DNA of 40,000 bases from Botryococcus braunii (lineage: Eukaryota > Chlorophyta > Trebouxiophyceae), in contig KV908663.1 in the NCBI GenBank assembly GCA_002005505.1, positions 94,139 to 134,138 on the forward strand, written 5' to 3'. Positions 21,981-33,647 of this stretch are shown one piece after another. Every line of letters starts with the position of its first letter. Position 1 is the stretch's first letter. Below the pieces are notes generated by a model. It saw only the letters and a list, made by a program, of their open reading frames with translations, searched no databases and was not told the origin of the DNA. Position numbers and translations under genes: made by a program.

Positions 21981-23322
21981 AAAAAAAAAAAAAAAAAAAA
22001 AAAACAAACAAACACAAACTGCTTCACCAGGTAAATTGACCGAGCTCCACCCCAAGACAAATGAAGGAGATCAGAAGGCTTTTGCAACCCCACACAGTGC
22101 TTGCTTTACTAGGCATAACATCCACCAAAAATCCCCATGTAGAGAAGGGGGGAAAGGGTAATCGCAAGCAGCCCACAACGTCATACAAACATAAACCATC
22201 AGCAGAAGTAAGACTTCAAGCTGCATCAGAATGTATCAAACTCTACTTTTGTGCACCATGAGAACCCATTAAACCTAAGTTTGAATAGCGACAATGCAAA
22301 ACTTTAAAATGAAGTACTGATTTTTGGCGGAACTCTGAGTTTGGCCCAAGCAGCCTGTACATGTAACCCATTCCAATTGCCTTCGGAACTACAACCATGC
22401 AGTCCAAAAGGTTGCGAGCATGACACATGCAGAAGTCCAATGCTGACAAAGCCCACCCCCTGGAGCTTTCAAGAAGATCCTACAGCCTTTGTCAAGTGCT
22501 CACAAAGTTAATTTGTCGGAAGAGTAGCTGCTGAGTGAGATTTTATCAAGACAAAGCAGTGTGCTCCCCCACTACTAGCATGTTACCATTAAGAACCCTA
22601 AAGGCACATCTAAATGGGGTGGTCTGCAACTACCCAAGTGCTCCAAGCCCTAGATCAAGAACAGGTGCATGTACAACAAATGGTCATCCTACAGCAAACC
22701 TCGAGTTCAACATGCTCAAGTGACATTCCATGGTGAGAGAAGGTACCGCATAATCTGGTGTCCAACACGAGTCACACGTGGAAAATCCTAGTGATGGCCA
22801 TCACCTATGTAACCAAAATCCACTACCTGCTGGCCATCAAACCCTTAGCCCTAATCGAGAACTAGCAAGGACCCCAGCACAAGCATGTCACCAGCATTAT
22901 GCTGGGGCCATCCACTACAGCTAAATGGCAAAACTTTTAAGTGTCCTTGCAATACCAGAGCAGCGAAGTGATCTCCACATCGTGTTAGTCACTAGGAGTT
23001 CAGGAAAGCTACGTAACAAGAACATCATGAAACCCAATATAGAAGATCTGCATTCCACGAGGTGACCGTGTATGCATTCTCTCACACCATCTTGCCTCAA
23101 ATTGAGGGCTCTGAAGTGCTCCCGAAACAGAAGAAGGGGCTCCGTCTGTAAGGCATGTCACTCTGGGGACTCAGCTGAATTTAAGAAAGGGCCAAGATTG
23201 GCCAGGAAAACACGTAAGCTTGAACAATTATTACCGTAGAATGCCCTGACACACGACCGCACCGCGATCTGAACCATCCGATAGGACCCTTTCACAACCA
23301 GAACAATTCATGTCATTAGATA
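21981..23322. mobile_element. 1.3 kb insertion candidate in copy A
   Basis: Present in copy A and absent at the equivalent site of copy B (about 38065-38085). It begins with A24 and is bracketed by CATTAAATA (21972-21980) and CATTAGATA (23314-23322), which match at 8 of 9 bases like a target-site duplication. No coding frame of a transposase or reverse transcriptase is visible, so it would be non-autonomous. The poly-A at the left edge does not fit a simple retroposon in either orientation. Deletion from copy B is the alternative. Confidence 0.4.
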
Positions 23323-23836
23323 GACAGACTTTTGACACTATGGCAGTTCGCCACTAGCACATTGTAACCACATGGTACGACAGACGGCGGTCGACGACAC
23401 AAAGCTAAAAGTCTGCGAAGCCCAGGAATTCATGACCACCCGCACAATTCCACCTTACCACGATGAACAGTAGTACATAGTACAATTTGGCGACGACCAG
23501 TTCGGGGACGATTGGCATTGCGTATCGAACCCCTAAACCCACAGATGTAATCTGTGTCTTGTTCGACCGCTGCCCAGGGACTGACCAACATATCTCTTAC
23601 CTAGGCCAAAGGAACGTGCTTGATCAACACTCTTCCTCAATGGTGCTCCTCCTGGGTCGAAGAAGCACGGATCAAGCACCCTTATCGCTTCCTTGCTGCT
23701 AACCACTCCGTCAGTCCTCGAATTGCCCTGAGTGGGGCTGCACCAGCCAGTATCAGTTCAGGGGCTACCCTTCCCGCAATTTAATCCCATTCGCAGCGTC
23801 CGGAAAGAAAAGTTTAGTGTCAAGAGATCAAGCTAG

Positions 23837-24600
23837 TAGGGGGTGGGTGGCAGCGTGCACTAGGGAAGGTTCTTAGGGGTCGATTAACAGGTAATCGGTT
23901 TGTGCTCTCGGGAGGTGATGCACGTGCCTACGATCTTCCACGATCACTGGTTTACTGTATGATCTAATTCAGTTAAACAATGCTTCGGTGTACGGAGTGT
24001 GATCTGTCCAATCATTGGACAACTGCCCTTGCAGGCTGCCATCAGTAAGGACTTCCGAGTTGAGTGTCTGCGTTTACTCCTGGATTTTTCAGTTGGGCCC
24101 AAATGCGCATCTCCGAACTGTGGGACTTGCCCTGCTGGGTCTCGGCCCAGGCCTTCGGTGACCGACATCGGAAGGGAGACGAAGCTCGCCCGACAGGTGT
24201 AAGGAAACCTCGCCGTGACTTCAAGTCACACTTTGAACACTAAATGCACATCCTTTCTCCACACCGCCAGGCCGCTCTTGATGTACGTAGACGCAAAGTG
24301 TCCCAGGCAGAATTTTGTTAAGATTTTACCGGTGTTCCTTCTTCTGCCTGAAGGAGAGTTTTTAACCAAGGGGGGGGGGGGGGTTTCTTCTGCATGACGG
24401 AGAGCTTTTAAAGCATATCTATTTAAGAGGACTTTTCTTTGTTTGGGGGGGGGGGGGGGGGGGCATCTTCCTTGTGCTGTAGATCTCGCTTTTCAAAATA
24501 TGGTGATATAGAGTTGAGAAACACCCCATAGCCAGGTAGATTTCAAGTGGAGGGAGGGAGGGAGGGGGGGAGGGAGGGAGGGAGGGAGGGGCTTGGAGCT
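23837..24600. repeat. Non-coding DNA with poly-G tracts
   Basis: G14 at about 24370, a G18 run at about 24446 and a GGGA array at 24549-24592. Each poly-G run follows a related sequence: CTTCTTCTGCCTGAAGGAGA at about 24338 and TTTCTTCTGCATGACGGAGA at about 24384. This points to a small local duplication. No gene is seen. Confidence 0.6.
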
Positions 24601-24814
24601 CCCTTATGGCCCAGTGGGTCTGGCTTCTACAATTAATTCTTCTTTAGAATAACAAGTGAAGCATATGCTGATTGCATACCATCTACCGCAGATCTTTATC
24701 AGTTCGCACATGCCGCATGGCAGGGCGACTCTAACCATACCACAGGAGCTTGCAGTACTCCGGAAGTATGATATGATGGAAGGCGTATCCGTTTGCTTGC
24801 TGCCGAACTCCTGT

Positions 24815-25190
24815 CTGTAACAACACCTTGATGACTGTTCAAATGACTGTTCAAACATTATCAGCTACTCACAGGGCAACTTGATATCCCCTGCTGTATT
24901 CCCGGGCCCCTTAGCCCTACAGCAAATCTGTATGTTCACTTCAACAGCCCTAAACAAACCACTGCCTTCCAAGCGCTTTGCACGTTGCCAGCACATCCTT
25001 CGTGCAATGCAGTACACAAACTGTTCTCCACGACAGTTCACAATATAAGCCCCTCCTGTTGTCTTTGTCTTTCTACACAAGACTTCTCATGCATCAAAGA
25101 CATGTATGTTACTTACCGGCTAGCCTAAACTGACATATCAATGACTCGGAGACAGATCCCGGATTCCAACGCATGCAAAGTCTCTTACAA
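24815..25190. repeat. Diverged repeat, copy 1
   Basis: Shares a series of blocks in the same order with 25207-25985: AACACCTTGA, TGCTGTATTCCCGGGC, CTTAGCCCTA, TGTTCTCCACGACAGTTC, CTTCTCATGCATCAAAGACA and CGGAGAC. It ends just before copy 2 starts, so the two form a direct tandem pair. Confidence 0.75.
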
Positions 25191-25206
25191 AATAGAGATG
25201 GTTTGC

Positions 25207-25985
25207 TGTTGTCTGTAACAACACCTTGACTATTGATGACTATTCAAACAATATCAGTCACGTCACTGTGCAACTTCATATCGTGCACAACAATACCGGT
25301 ACGGTTCTGTCATCAAATTATGTTCTCAGTGAGAACTTCTCACTGTACGGACATAGCTAGAAGTGAGAACTTCTCACTGTACGGACATAGCTAGAAGTGA
25401 GAACTTTTCACTGTACGGACATAGCTAAAACATATATATTCAACAACATTCAAACAGTCGCATGATAGTATCAAGTGACGCACCCCTGCTGTATTTCCGG
25501 GCGCCCTTAGCCCTATAGAGAATCTGGTGAGCACGTGCTCACTTCAACAGCCAGCAACAAAACCTGCATACCATCATTTGCATACCATCATGATCATTAG
25601 TATCTTAACTAATGATACACAAACAATCATCTTTTGCATGCCCCAACATTGTGCACGAGTGTACGTATACCGGTACGTACCACTGCCTTACAAGCACATC
25701 CTTCGTGTACTGCAGTAAACAAATTGTTCTCCACGACAGTTCTAAATAAAAGTCGTCTTGCACAGCATGCCAACATTAGCTTCTAAACCAAGTGTTTATC
25801 AGCAGCATCGTTTCTTAAACACGTCAATCGCAGCCATCGTGCTGATACCATTACCAGATTAAGTTCCTGGCTTACCCGTTGTCTTTCTCTTTCAACACAA
25901 AACTTCTCATGCATCAAAGACAATTGACATGTCAATGGCTCGGAGACTTATCCAGGATGCCAACGCATCCAAAGTCTGCCGAGCC
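25207..25985. repeat. Diverged repeat, copy 2 (expanded)
   Basis: Same blocks as 24815-25190 but about twice as long. One extra segment contains the 34-base palindromic repeat (25328-25429); another lies between the CACGACAGTTC and CTTCTCATGC blocks. Confidence 0.75.
25328..25429. repeat. 34-base tandem repeat x3, each with a palindrome
   Basis: Units start at 25328, 25362 and 25396. Each opens with AGTGAGAACTTCTCACT, a palindrome with 8-base arms and a one-base centre, followed by GTACGGACATAGCTAGA. The third unit has one change in the palindrome (TTTTCACT) and a changed end. There are no unique spacers. Confidence 0.9.
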
Positions 25986-26068
25986 TTTGCACGATCTTGT
26001 TTCTAAGGCGAATCGATCGTAACTGCTTAGTAACGGTGCTCCACTCAAGATTTGCATTCACCCGTACT

Positions 26069-26147
26069 TCATGAATTCATGAATCAACTTGCAAACAGTG
26101 TCAACGAAAAAAATCATGAATTCATGGTTGCAAACAGTGTCAACGAA
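26069..26147. repeat. 45-base imperfect tandem repeat
   Basis: CATGAATTCATG followed by TTGCAAACAGTGTCAACGAA occurs twice (from about 26070 and 26115). The palindromic CATGAATTCATG is kept in both units. A run of ACGTGTACACACGTGTACAT nearby (26215-26236) is also self-complementary. Confidence 0.75.
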
Positions 26148-26149
26148 GT

Positions 26150-27456
26150 ACACATCCTACCGCTGAGATTGTTTATGTGTCCTTGTTGATTCATAATGGT
26201 GGCTCCTAACGCAACACGTGTACACACGTGTACATGTACACACTCGGTGGAGTCTCTATCTTTGATATAAGACACCAAGTGACAGAGACTTGTACTTGTA
26301 AACATGTATGATGGTCCCAAGCTTTACTCCCCCCTAGGGCCTAATTAGGCCTAATGTGTCTTTCATTGTCTTTCTCAACCATCTGTCTTATTGCTGCAGG
26401 CACATTGTCTCATCAACTCTTGTAGTGCCAGTCATGTGAGTGCCTGTCTATGAGTAAACTTGCAAACTTGTAAACTTGTGACGAGCCTCGAGTACGTATG
26501 TCATCCGGTAATGACTAAATACGCGCCTATCGGCTTCTCAAGTTACACTACAACCCCCCCCCCCCCCCCCCATTGGTGCTTGGATGTAGGAAGTAGTAGT
26601 ACTACTAGTACACCTCGGGACTCGATGGAATTTCCCATCAAAAAGGGAATCCCCGTCAGCAAGGTCGCACAGAGAGAGGTCCTTTACTGTCAATAGTCAA
26701 TTGAGGCACAGCAAGAGGGTGGTCCTTTACTTCAGAATGGTTGATCAGATATTGCTTCCTGTCAGTGTCTTCTCATTCAACTTCCCCTATCTCGACTGCA
26801 ACCGCAAGTCGAGGCGAGTGCTTGCAGCTGTCCCTCCCATGGAGCATGTTCATCTATCATTGTAATATCTTTTGACACCCCCCCCCCCGCCCCCTCCTTT
26901 TCACTTTCCCTTAGAGTCACTATCCTCCAACGCCAATCGTGATCACTTTCTCACTCTCTTTCAGTTTCAAGTGTGCAAACGAAGGTGGCCCCTGCTGTTA
27001 TCACTTTTCTATTAAAACGTTTCAATAACGTCAACTAATAACTTTAACGTGAACTAATCAGCGACTGGAATGGCAAATCTTTGCGATCGAGAGTTACTGG
27101 GACACCTCAGTAAAAGCGGAGATAGAAGAGGCAACATGAGGACCAGACCTCCCACAAAAGCATAAATGAATATATTTTTGATAGCACGTCACATATCGCT
27201 TGGCCTGGCAACATTTAACGTGCTATCTAGAATAGATTCACAACCACGTATACGTATACTGGTAAGAGTACATATATGCAGTACTACATAGTACTCGTAA
27301 GAGTACATATATGTAGTGAATTTGAATTAAGGAGACCTAGTGGACCCGGATAACTCCTCGTTGAGGGCCAACACGACGAGCCAGGCACACGTCAGGGCAC
27401 AGTGCTGCACATCTCGGCAGAAGAGCACATATAAATTGTAGCAGATGTATATGCCA
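26150..27456. other. Non-coding stretch
   Basis: Holds C-runs at 26553-26570 and 26878-26888 and a short repeat of AGAGTACATATATG (27266 and 27300). No convincing gene. Confidence 0.5.
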
Positions 27457-27601
27457 TGTATGTATGTATGTATGTATGTATGTATGTATGTATGTATGTA
27501 TGTATGTATGTATGTATGTATGTATGTATGTATGTATGTATGTATGTATGTATGTATGTATGTATGTATGTATGTATGCATGTATGTATGTATATACATA
27601 C

Positions 27602-27632
<31 letters not shown>

Positions 27633-27769
27633 TGTATGTATGTATGTATGTATGTATGTATGTATGTATGTATGTATATACATGTATGTATGTATGTATG
27701 TATGTATGTATGTATGTATGTATGTATGTATGTATGTATGTATGTATGTATGTATGTATGTATATATAG
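27457..27769. repeat. (TGTA)n array
   Basis: About 78 tetranucleotide units. Interruptions near 27579 and 27590-27607 (GTATATACATACATATGTAT) and near 27675 form self-complementary stretches. All apparent Met-Tyr-Val-Cys open frames are artefacts of the array. Confidence 0.95.
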
Positions 27770-27885
27770 ATATATTCTCTTATATTCTTATATAAGAACA
27801 CATATATAGTGCATACAGATACACACAGACACAGACATAGAGGCAGACAGATTGATCAGATAGTACTAGTCTAGACAGATAGACA

Positions 27886-27946
<61 letters not shown>

Positions 27947-27952
27947 GCGCGC
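27886..27952. repeat. (CA)n with a terminal CG run
   Basis: About 60 bases of CA ending in CGCGCGCGCG, shortly after the TGTA array. Intergenic. Confidence 0.9.
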
Positions 27953-28014
27953 GCAGAACGCACACGCAACGGAATATTAATTTTGTTTATGTTGTGTTGT
28001 TTGTTAATGTTAAT

Positions 28015-28262
28015 GTTAATGCTTAATGCATTAATGTTGACATAAGATCCGGCACAGTTCACTTGACATTGTGACACTTCAGTGCGCAAACTGCCAGGTT
28101 GGAGAGGCACCCTTACGTGGCCATTAGCAATGAGCACACCCGTCGAGCCTCAGCTGTTTAACACTACCAGGGAAAGAGGGACTGCAATCGGGAAAATCTT
28201 TACGCCACTCAATTATGAAAGCCTAAAAAAGTTGTGACAGAGTTGGAGGTATTTCAATAAAG
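28015..28262. repeat. Repeat shared with the right end of the window, copy 1
   Basis: GTTGACATAAGATCCGGCAC and following sequence match 39758-40000 (GTTGACATAAGATCTGGCAA), through CACTTGACATTGTGACAC, CACACCCGTC and CCTCAGCTGTTTAACA to TACGCCACTCA. Similarity is about 80 percent by eye, with one 30-base indel. The match may be an outer part of the large tandem duplication. Confidence 0.8.
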
Positions 28263-30612
28263 ATTTGGGTTAATTGATGGCCAGGACATGTCAGTCACCT
28301 TTTGTTGGCATGATCGAAAGATAAAAGAGCCTGCAAAGGGTTGCACAACTGGCTGAAAAATGTAAAGCAGATGGACTTCTTAGAAAGCACACTTTCACGT
28401 TTAGGTGCATGACCAGCAGACGTAAGATCTGAGATCGGATGTGGCCAGAATGCATCACAATGCAATGGAGGCACACTCTTGGAAGCGCTCATGCTTTGCG
28501 AACAAAGGAGCCGAATTGCGATCCTCCAAGAGGGTTCTTTAAAGCCACAGACTTCAGGGCCACACTTAAAACACCATGTGTCCGATGGAGGACAGTCTTC
28601 GGCTGTCATAGGAACAGCTTAGATTCCAATGCGCAGGAAACAGCAATTGCCCATACAGCGGCTAATCATCACCGTGTGTGTCACAATCCTGTGCATACAC
28701 AGTACTTGGATCTTCCCGATCAATGCACTCCTTGCAAGAAGCAACAAATGTGGTTTACTATCTAATAATAAAAACACAAAAGTACATGCCTTGCTCAGAT
28801 AAGACGTCCTAAGATAACAGGCAGCTGCACTTGAATCTAAACAAAATTAAAACATGGTGCTTCCGACACCTGAACTGCATGGAGGAAGTGGGAGTTTCAA
28901 AGACCCCTCTGCCAGGCCAGTTCTGCCCATTTCATGACATGTGAAAATCACACTGATTTGAACCCTGAAACATCCCATCACCCTCCTCCCTCTCCGCAAG
29001 TCAGCCTCATGACTATGGCGGGCAGAAGTTGGTATAAATATCTTATGTTAACACTCCTCAGAAGGAAGAAATATGCTCCGAGTCACAGTGATTACCTCCA
29101 GTTCCTCGACCAAATTTTCTCCCAAACAACCCAGCAGCACTGGCTGAGCACATTTCCACCAAGGACTACAACTGTATCGACTTAAAGTTATCTGCCAAGA
29201 CCTTCAAATGCCTGTGTTGACTCTCACGCAGCTTATGACTTCACGTGCTGCTTGAGATGTAACGAGTATGCGACCATGCTGCACAGGGTCACAGCGTCTT
29301 GCAACAAGCTCTTGCGAGGTTGGTATTAATTGCACTAGGCCGAGCCAGCCATTTGCCATCCTGTCTTAACCAATCTGCCATAGCAAGATGAGGGTGGCAC
29401 AGATGAAACCAGCAAATGACTTATAAATTCTGGCAGCAGTGAAGTAGATTGGTCTGCTGTTATCCAGTCTTTTACCATCTGTCTATGCCTATTGAAGCAT
29501 CATATCTGGCTTGATGTACTTGCCTACGTAGACGTGGCAGCTGCGATGGAGCAGCTGCTGCAGCAGTCGTAAAGAGCATGATCCACCAGCAGGTTGGCCG
29601 AGCAATGCGCTCAGCAGCCAGCCCCACAGTGACCATAATAATTGACAGTCAAAAGCAACAGACCACTGCGGTGCCCCCATTTTCACATAATGCAGCAGCC
29701 GTCGCAACAGGCAGAAACCGCTTTTTCCTGGTCTTGCAGACTCTGCCGTGCAATTTGTGTCTCCTGTCCATCCCAACCAGTGATCAAAGCCCACGGCAAG
29801 TATCAATTACCAAGGCAAGGCCGAGTTCCTCTGTTCCCTCACGTGCATGCTACCTTGAAATGAGAATGGAAATACCTTTTAGAGCTATAGACATTTCTGG
29901 GCACGTCCGCACCCCAAGCCGCAAAACTAAGTATAGTGTAAACGTACACAAGCGCTTTCTAACGACGTAAACAATGGTTGCCATAGACCCCATAGCAATC
30001 CGTTAACAGCTGCATTAAAAAACCTTCATGAATTCACTTGCCCATGGAATGCGGTGTCCAACCGACTTCAGAAGCCCTAGCTCCCTCAACCTCCAAAGAT
30101 CACCCTTGTGCCTTACTACATCTACCAAGTGTTGCGCACCCTACAAATCACAAGCAAGAGTCTGACACCCTACCTGCTCAAAAACAAGCATTTCAAGCTC
30201 CTGCTCGATGGTCAATAGCTTGGAAACTAGCGGGTCGAGACACAAATATTTTTTTGGGGTGATAAGCCCACAATGCAAAAGTACCGCTAAAGTACAAATA
30301 AAACCATAACCCGTGCCGTAGTAAATGCCAGACACTAACTTAGTAATAACCAAACACTAGTGCTTCAAGTACTTGAAGTACATGGTACACATTCAAACAC
30401 TCAGTTTTTGCTCCCCAAGGCAAGTCTTTGTTTTAGCCTTTCCGGGGTTATTTTGGGACCGTACACCGGGGTTTTTATGTATTTCATGGGAGTTCCGTGA
30501 CAATACGCCAGGGTTTAAAATATTTTTCGGGTCCGACGGAAGACAATTCTTTGGCTTGCTTTTGGTCGAATTTACATCAAACAGTTTAATAGAACACTAG
30601 GGCCCATACAGT
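28263..30612. other. Non-coding stretch, nothing recognised
   Basis: Several overlapping open frames of 100-130 codons exist on both strands at 28295-28609 and 29489-29970, but neither strand shows clear exon borders or a known domain. I looked here for the linker and anchor exons that gene B should have and found neither. Confidence 0.5.
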
Positions 30613-32278
30613 AGTCAATTTGACCCTGCCTTGGAGTACGGTTTCCGGCAGTAGATTGAAAAGAACCAGAGCATGCAAAGATTAGAGGAATTCACATTGA
30701 TTCATACAAAGTCTATTTCCCCAAGGCCAACTTGAGTGTGTTAGTGTCTCCATTTACAGAAAGGTCAACATTGCATTCTTGTCCGTTGACGAAGATAATA
30801 GTATAACCATCCATATGTCCTTTACCAGCCTTACGTACCTAGTAACAACGTTCTTGCGCCTCGATGCATGTACTGATGCACTCTCTTGCCCACGACACAG
30901 TACCAACATCCTGACATCATCTACAGCACATTTAAGACAGCAGCCGCATCCTAACCAGCGCCCGTTAGGCAAATAGCAACCAGCGATGGAAGGTTACCGT
31001 AAGGTAAATGCGGCGGGCGTATTTGGGAATTTTAGCTTCATCCAGAAAGGCTGGCAACTCCCCTGTTAGCTGATTGTAACTCAGGTCAAACACGTGCTCT
31101 AAGACATCCCCATTTTGCAATGCCATAGGTTGCTGCAAGCCCAACCCATGCCCATGCTCGGGTCTCACCAAGATATGCTAGACGGTTTGTGAAGGCCAAA
31201 AACCAAGACTGGACTCCATCTAAGAAGGAATGCTTTCACATGAGCAAAACAAGGAGTGAGCAATTTATATAGACAGCACTGCGATGCAACTCCAAACTGG
31301 AAAGGCCAAACCAATGTTTAGGACAGTGACCTCCACTTGATGGCCACAGGGAGAGCAACAGTTCCACGGCTGTTCCCAGTATCAGGTGCAGACAGCAACC
31401 TTTCTTCCTAACTCCTGGCTAGTCAATCATCAAAATCCCCCTAGTGAACAATAATAAAAGCTTTAATAGTCCCTGTCCTTCCTTGTGACCCGGAGACAAT
31501 AAGTATACCTTGTACAGTGCACAAACAAGTAGGCATGAAGTTTAGTCCCTAATCTTCAGAAACGTGCCAGTGCCACCTAAACAAATTCCACTACAATCAT
31601 AACAATAGGCACTACTATGCAGGACAAAGATTGCCAAAATGGTGTCAGAGGAAGTCCATTCACAAAGGTGGTGGTAATAATCAAGGTGATGCACACTCAC
31701 CTGTAAAAAGATGCCACTAGTCCCAAATGCAGCTGGGATTGTACCCACAAAATTGTTATGGGAGGCATTTAGGGCCCTCAAGGCTGGGAACATTCCATCC
31801 TTGTCTGGCAAGGTGCCCCTACCATCACCCCACAGGTACAATTGAGTATGCATGCCTCTGCACTGAATCAACTTTCCTCATGGTAGCCAAGGGACGCATC
31901 AGGCTTAAGACTCGATGTAGAAGATAGTTGAGAGAAGTGGCCAAAGAAAACCCCAAAATTTCTTCTCCAGGACGTGTAAAGGCTGCATTTGCCAAATATC
32001 CTATTGGGATGTAGCAGGATAGATGGAAAACTCCAAAGAGGTCTGGGTGCAATTGTCGATATTTATCAAACACTGCCTATACCATGTCACCGACTTGTTG
32101 AGCTTGCGAAGGGGCGCACGACATGGTGTTGTTGTTGATGACAAGGAATGTGAGTTGGGGTGCATCAGACAGCCCTGCCGGGAAGGGGCCCTGTTCACAT
32201 CCCAGCCTCAAATTAGCATCCTCAACACCACAGCATTTTACAGCGAGAAGCGACCTTACTCACAAAAGCTCACACATG

Positions 32279-32282
32279 GACA

Positions 32283-32334
<52 letters not shown>

Positions 32335-32345
32335 CTCACACAACA

Positions 32346-32399
<54 letters not shown>
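32279..32399. repeat. (CA)n in a gene B intron
   Basis: Counterpart of 16029-16282; 121 bases of CA with a few AACA and TACA changes. Confidence 0.9.
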
Positions 32400-32400
<1 letters not shown>

Positions 32401-33601
32401 CCATGCGCCGCGGGCACGCTTGCACGCCACGTAAGGCACTGATCAAGCAGGTGCGAGCACACACATGAAGGGGGGCGGGTGTGTGAGGTAAACCCCCCTC
32501 CGCAGGCCAAACATAAATTGCAACTCCAACATTGCGGAAAAAAATGAAGTGGCGTGCCTTGATCTGATTGAATGAGAAGCGAATGTTGACAAAAGAAGAG
32601 TTGGCAGACCCTTCATACCCTGTAACCCACTCAGGGGGAAGAGTGGACAGCTGGTTGCCCTTCAGGTCTAGGGTTTCAATATATGGCGCTGTTGCCAATG
32701 AGCTTGGGATTGCACCTGCAGAGTGCACACGTTCACCCAGGCTCCTTAGTGCAGAAACAACTGTTTGCCCAAAGTTGTTTTAAGGTGCACCGTCGGCATG
32801 CTTGCCATATCAATTAGACAAACATGCAACGGCCAGATACTGGCATGCGGAAAGGCTTACCAGCCAGAAAGCCATCATGGGTCCAGGTCGAAAGGAAACA
32901 AATTTACAAGGCATAGGCCCAGCAAGCCAGGCTGATCTTTGAAGCAGGAAATGGCAGACACCCACTAGTGGCCAACCACAAGTGTTGCTCACTCAGCACT
33001 AAAGCCCTCATGGCTTTGCGACAACAGAAGAAAATCTACGAAAGCTAACTTCTGGCAGACACTCGATTGGCTAAGCATTTGCATATCTGCAAAAGCTAAG
33101 CAAGAAAAGCTGCCTGCCTTGGAATTCTAGATGCGCTGAGAACCCTTTTCCATGGTAACAAAAAGCAGCCATGCAGTAAGAATGGTAGAGTGAGGGGTAG
33201 GAAAAGACAAGAATAGGGGCACACACCAGTCAGGTTATTGAATTTGAGGATGACATGATTCAGACCGGGGATATTGCCCAGGGTTGGCGGAATAGTGCCA
33301 ACCAAGCTGTTGCTGGACACGTCAAGCTCTGTGAGGTACTCAAGGCTGCCAAGGCTGTCGGGTAGAGGCCCAATAAGTTGGTTGGAGGACAGAGCAAGGA
33401 CCTCCAAGGGACTATCTGCCGCAAACACGTCAGGAATTGTGCCTGTTAGGTTGTTTCTGCCTGCACAGACGAACCCGCACCAGGTACATCTTCTCAGCTG
33501 CTCACCAGACTTGTTGCTCCTTTGCTGTGGAGCAGGCCCTGAAGGCATCCACGTCTGTACATGTGTGCATGTCTGAGTGTGTGTCGGTGGGTGTGCACTT
33601 G

Positions 33602-33604
<3 letters not shown>

Positions 33605-33644
<40 letters not shown>
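33605..33644. repeat. (GT)n in a gene B intron
   Basis: Counterpart of 17626-17720; about 40 bases. Confidence 0.9.

Positions 33645-33647
<3 letters not shown>

Noticed and set aside
21981..22004. A24 as the poly-A tail of a retroposed gene
   Set aside because: The A-run is at the left end of the insertion on the plus strand, which is not where a tail would lie for an element in either orientation. No coding sequence is attached.
25328..25429. CRISPR array
   Set aside because: Three direct repeats of 34 bases abut each other with no unique spacers, and the setting is eukaryotic.
27457..27769. Telomere-like or centromeric repeat
   Set aside because: TGTA tetranucleotides do not match TTTAGGG-type or TTTTAGGG-type telomere units, and the array is short and interrupted like a common microsatellite.
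28295..28609. Minus-strand open frame of 104 codons
   Set aside because: No splice context, no domain, and overlapping frames of similar length on the other strand. Not enough to call a gene.
29489..29970. Overlapping open frames on both strands
   Set aside because: Both look equally random in composition and neither has clear exon borders.
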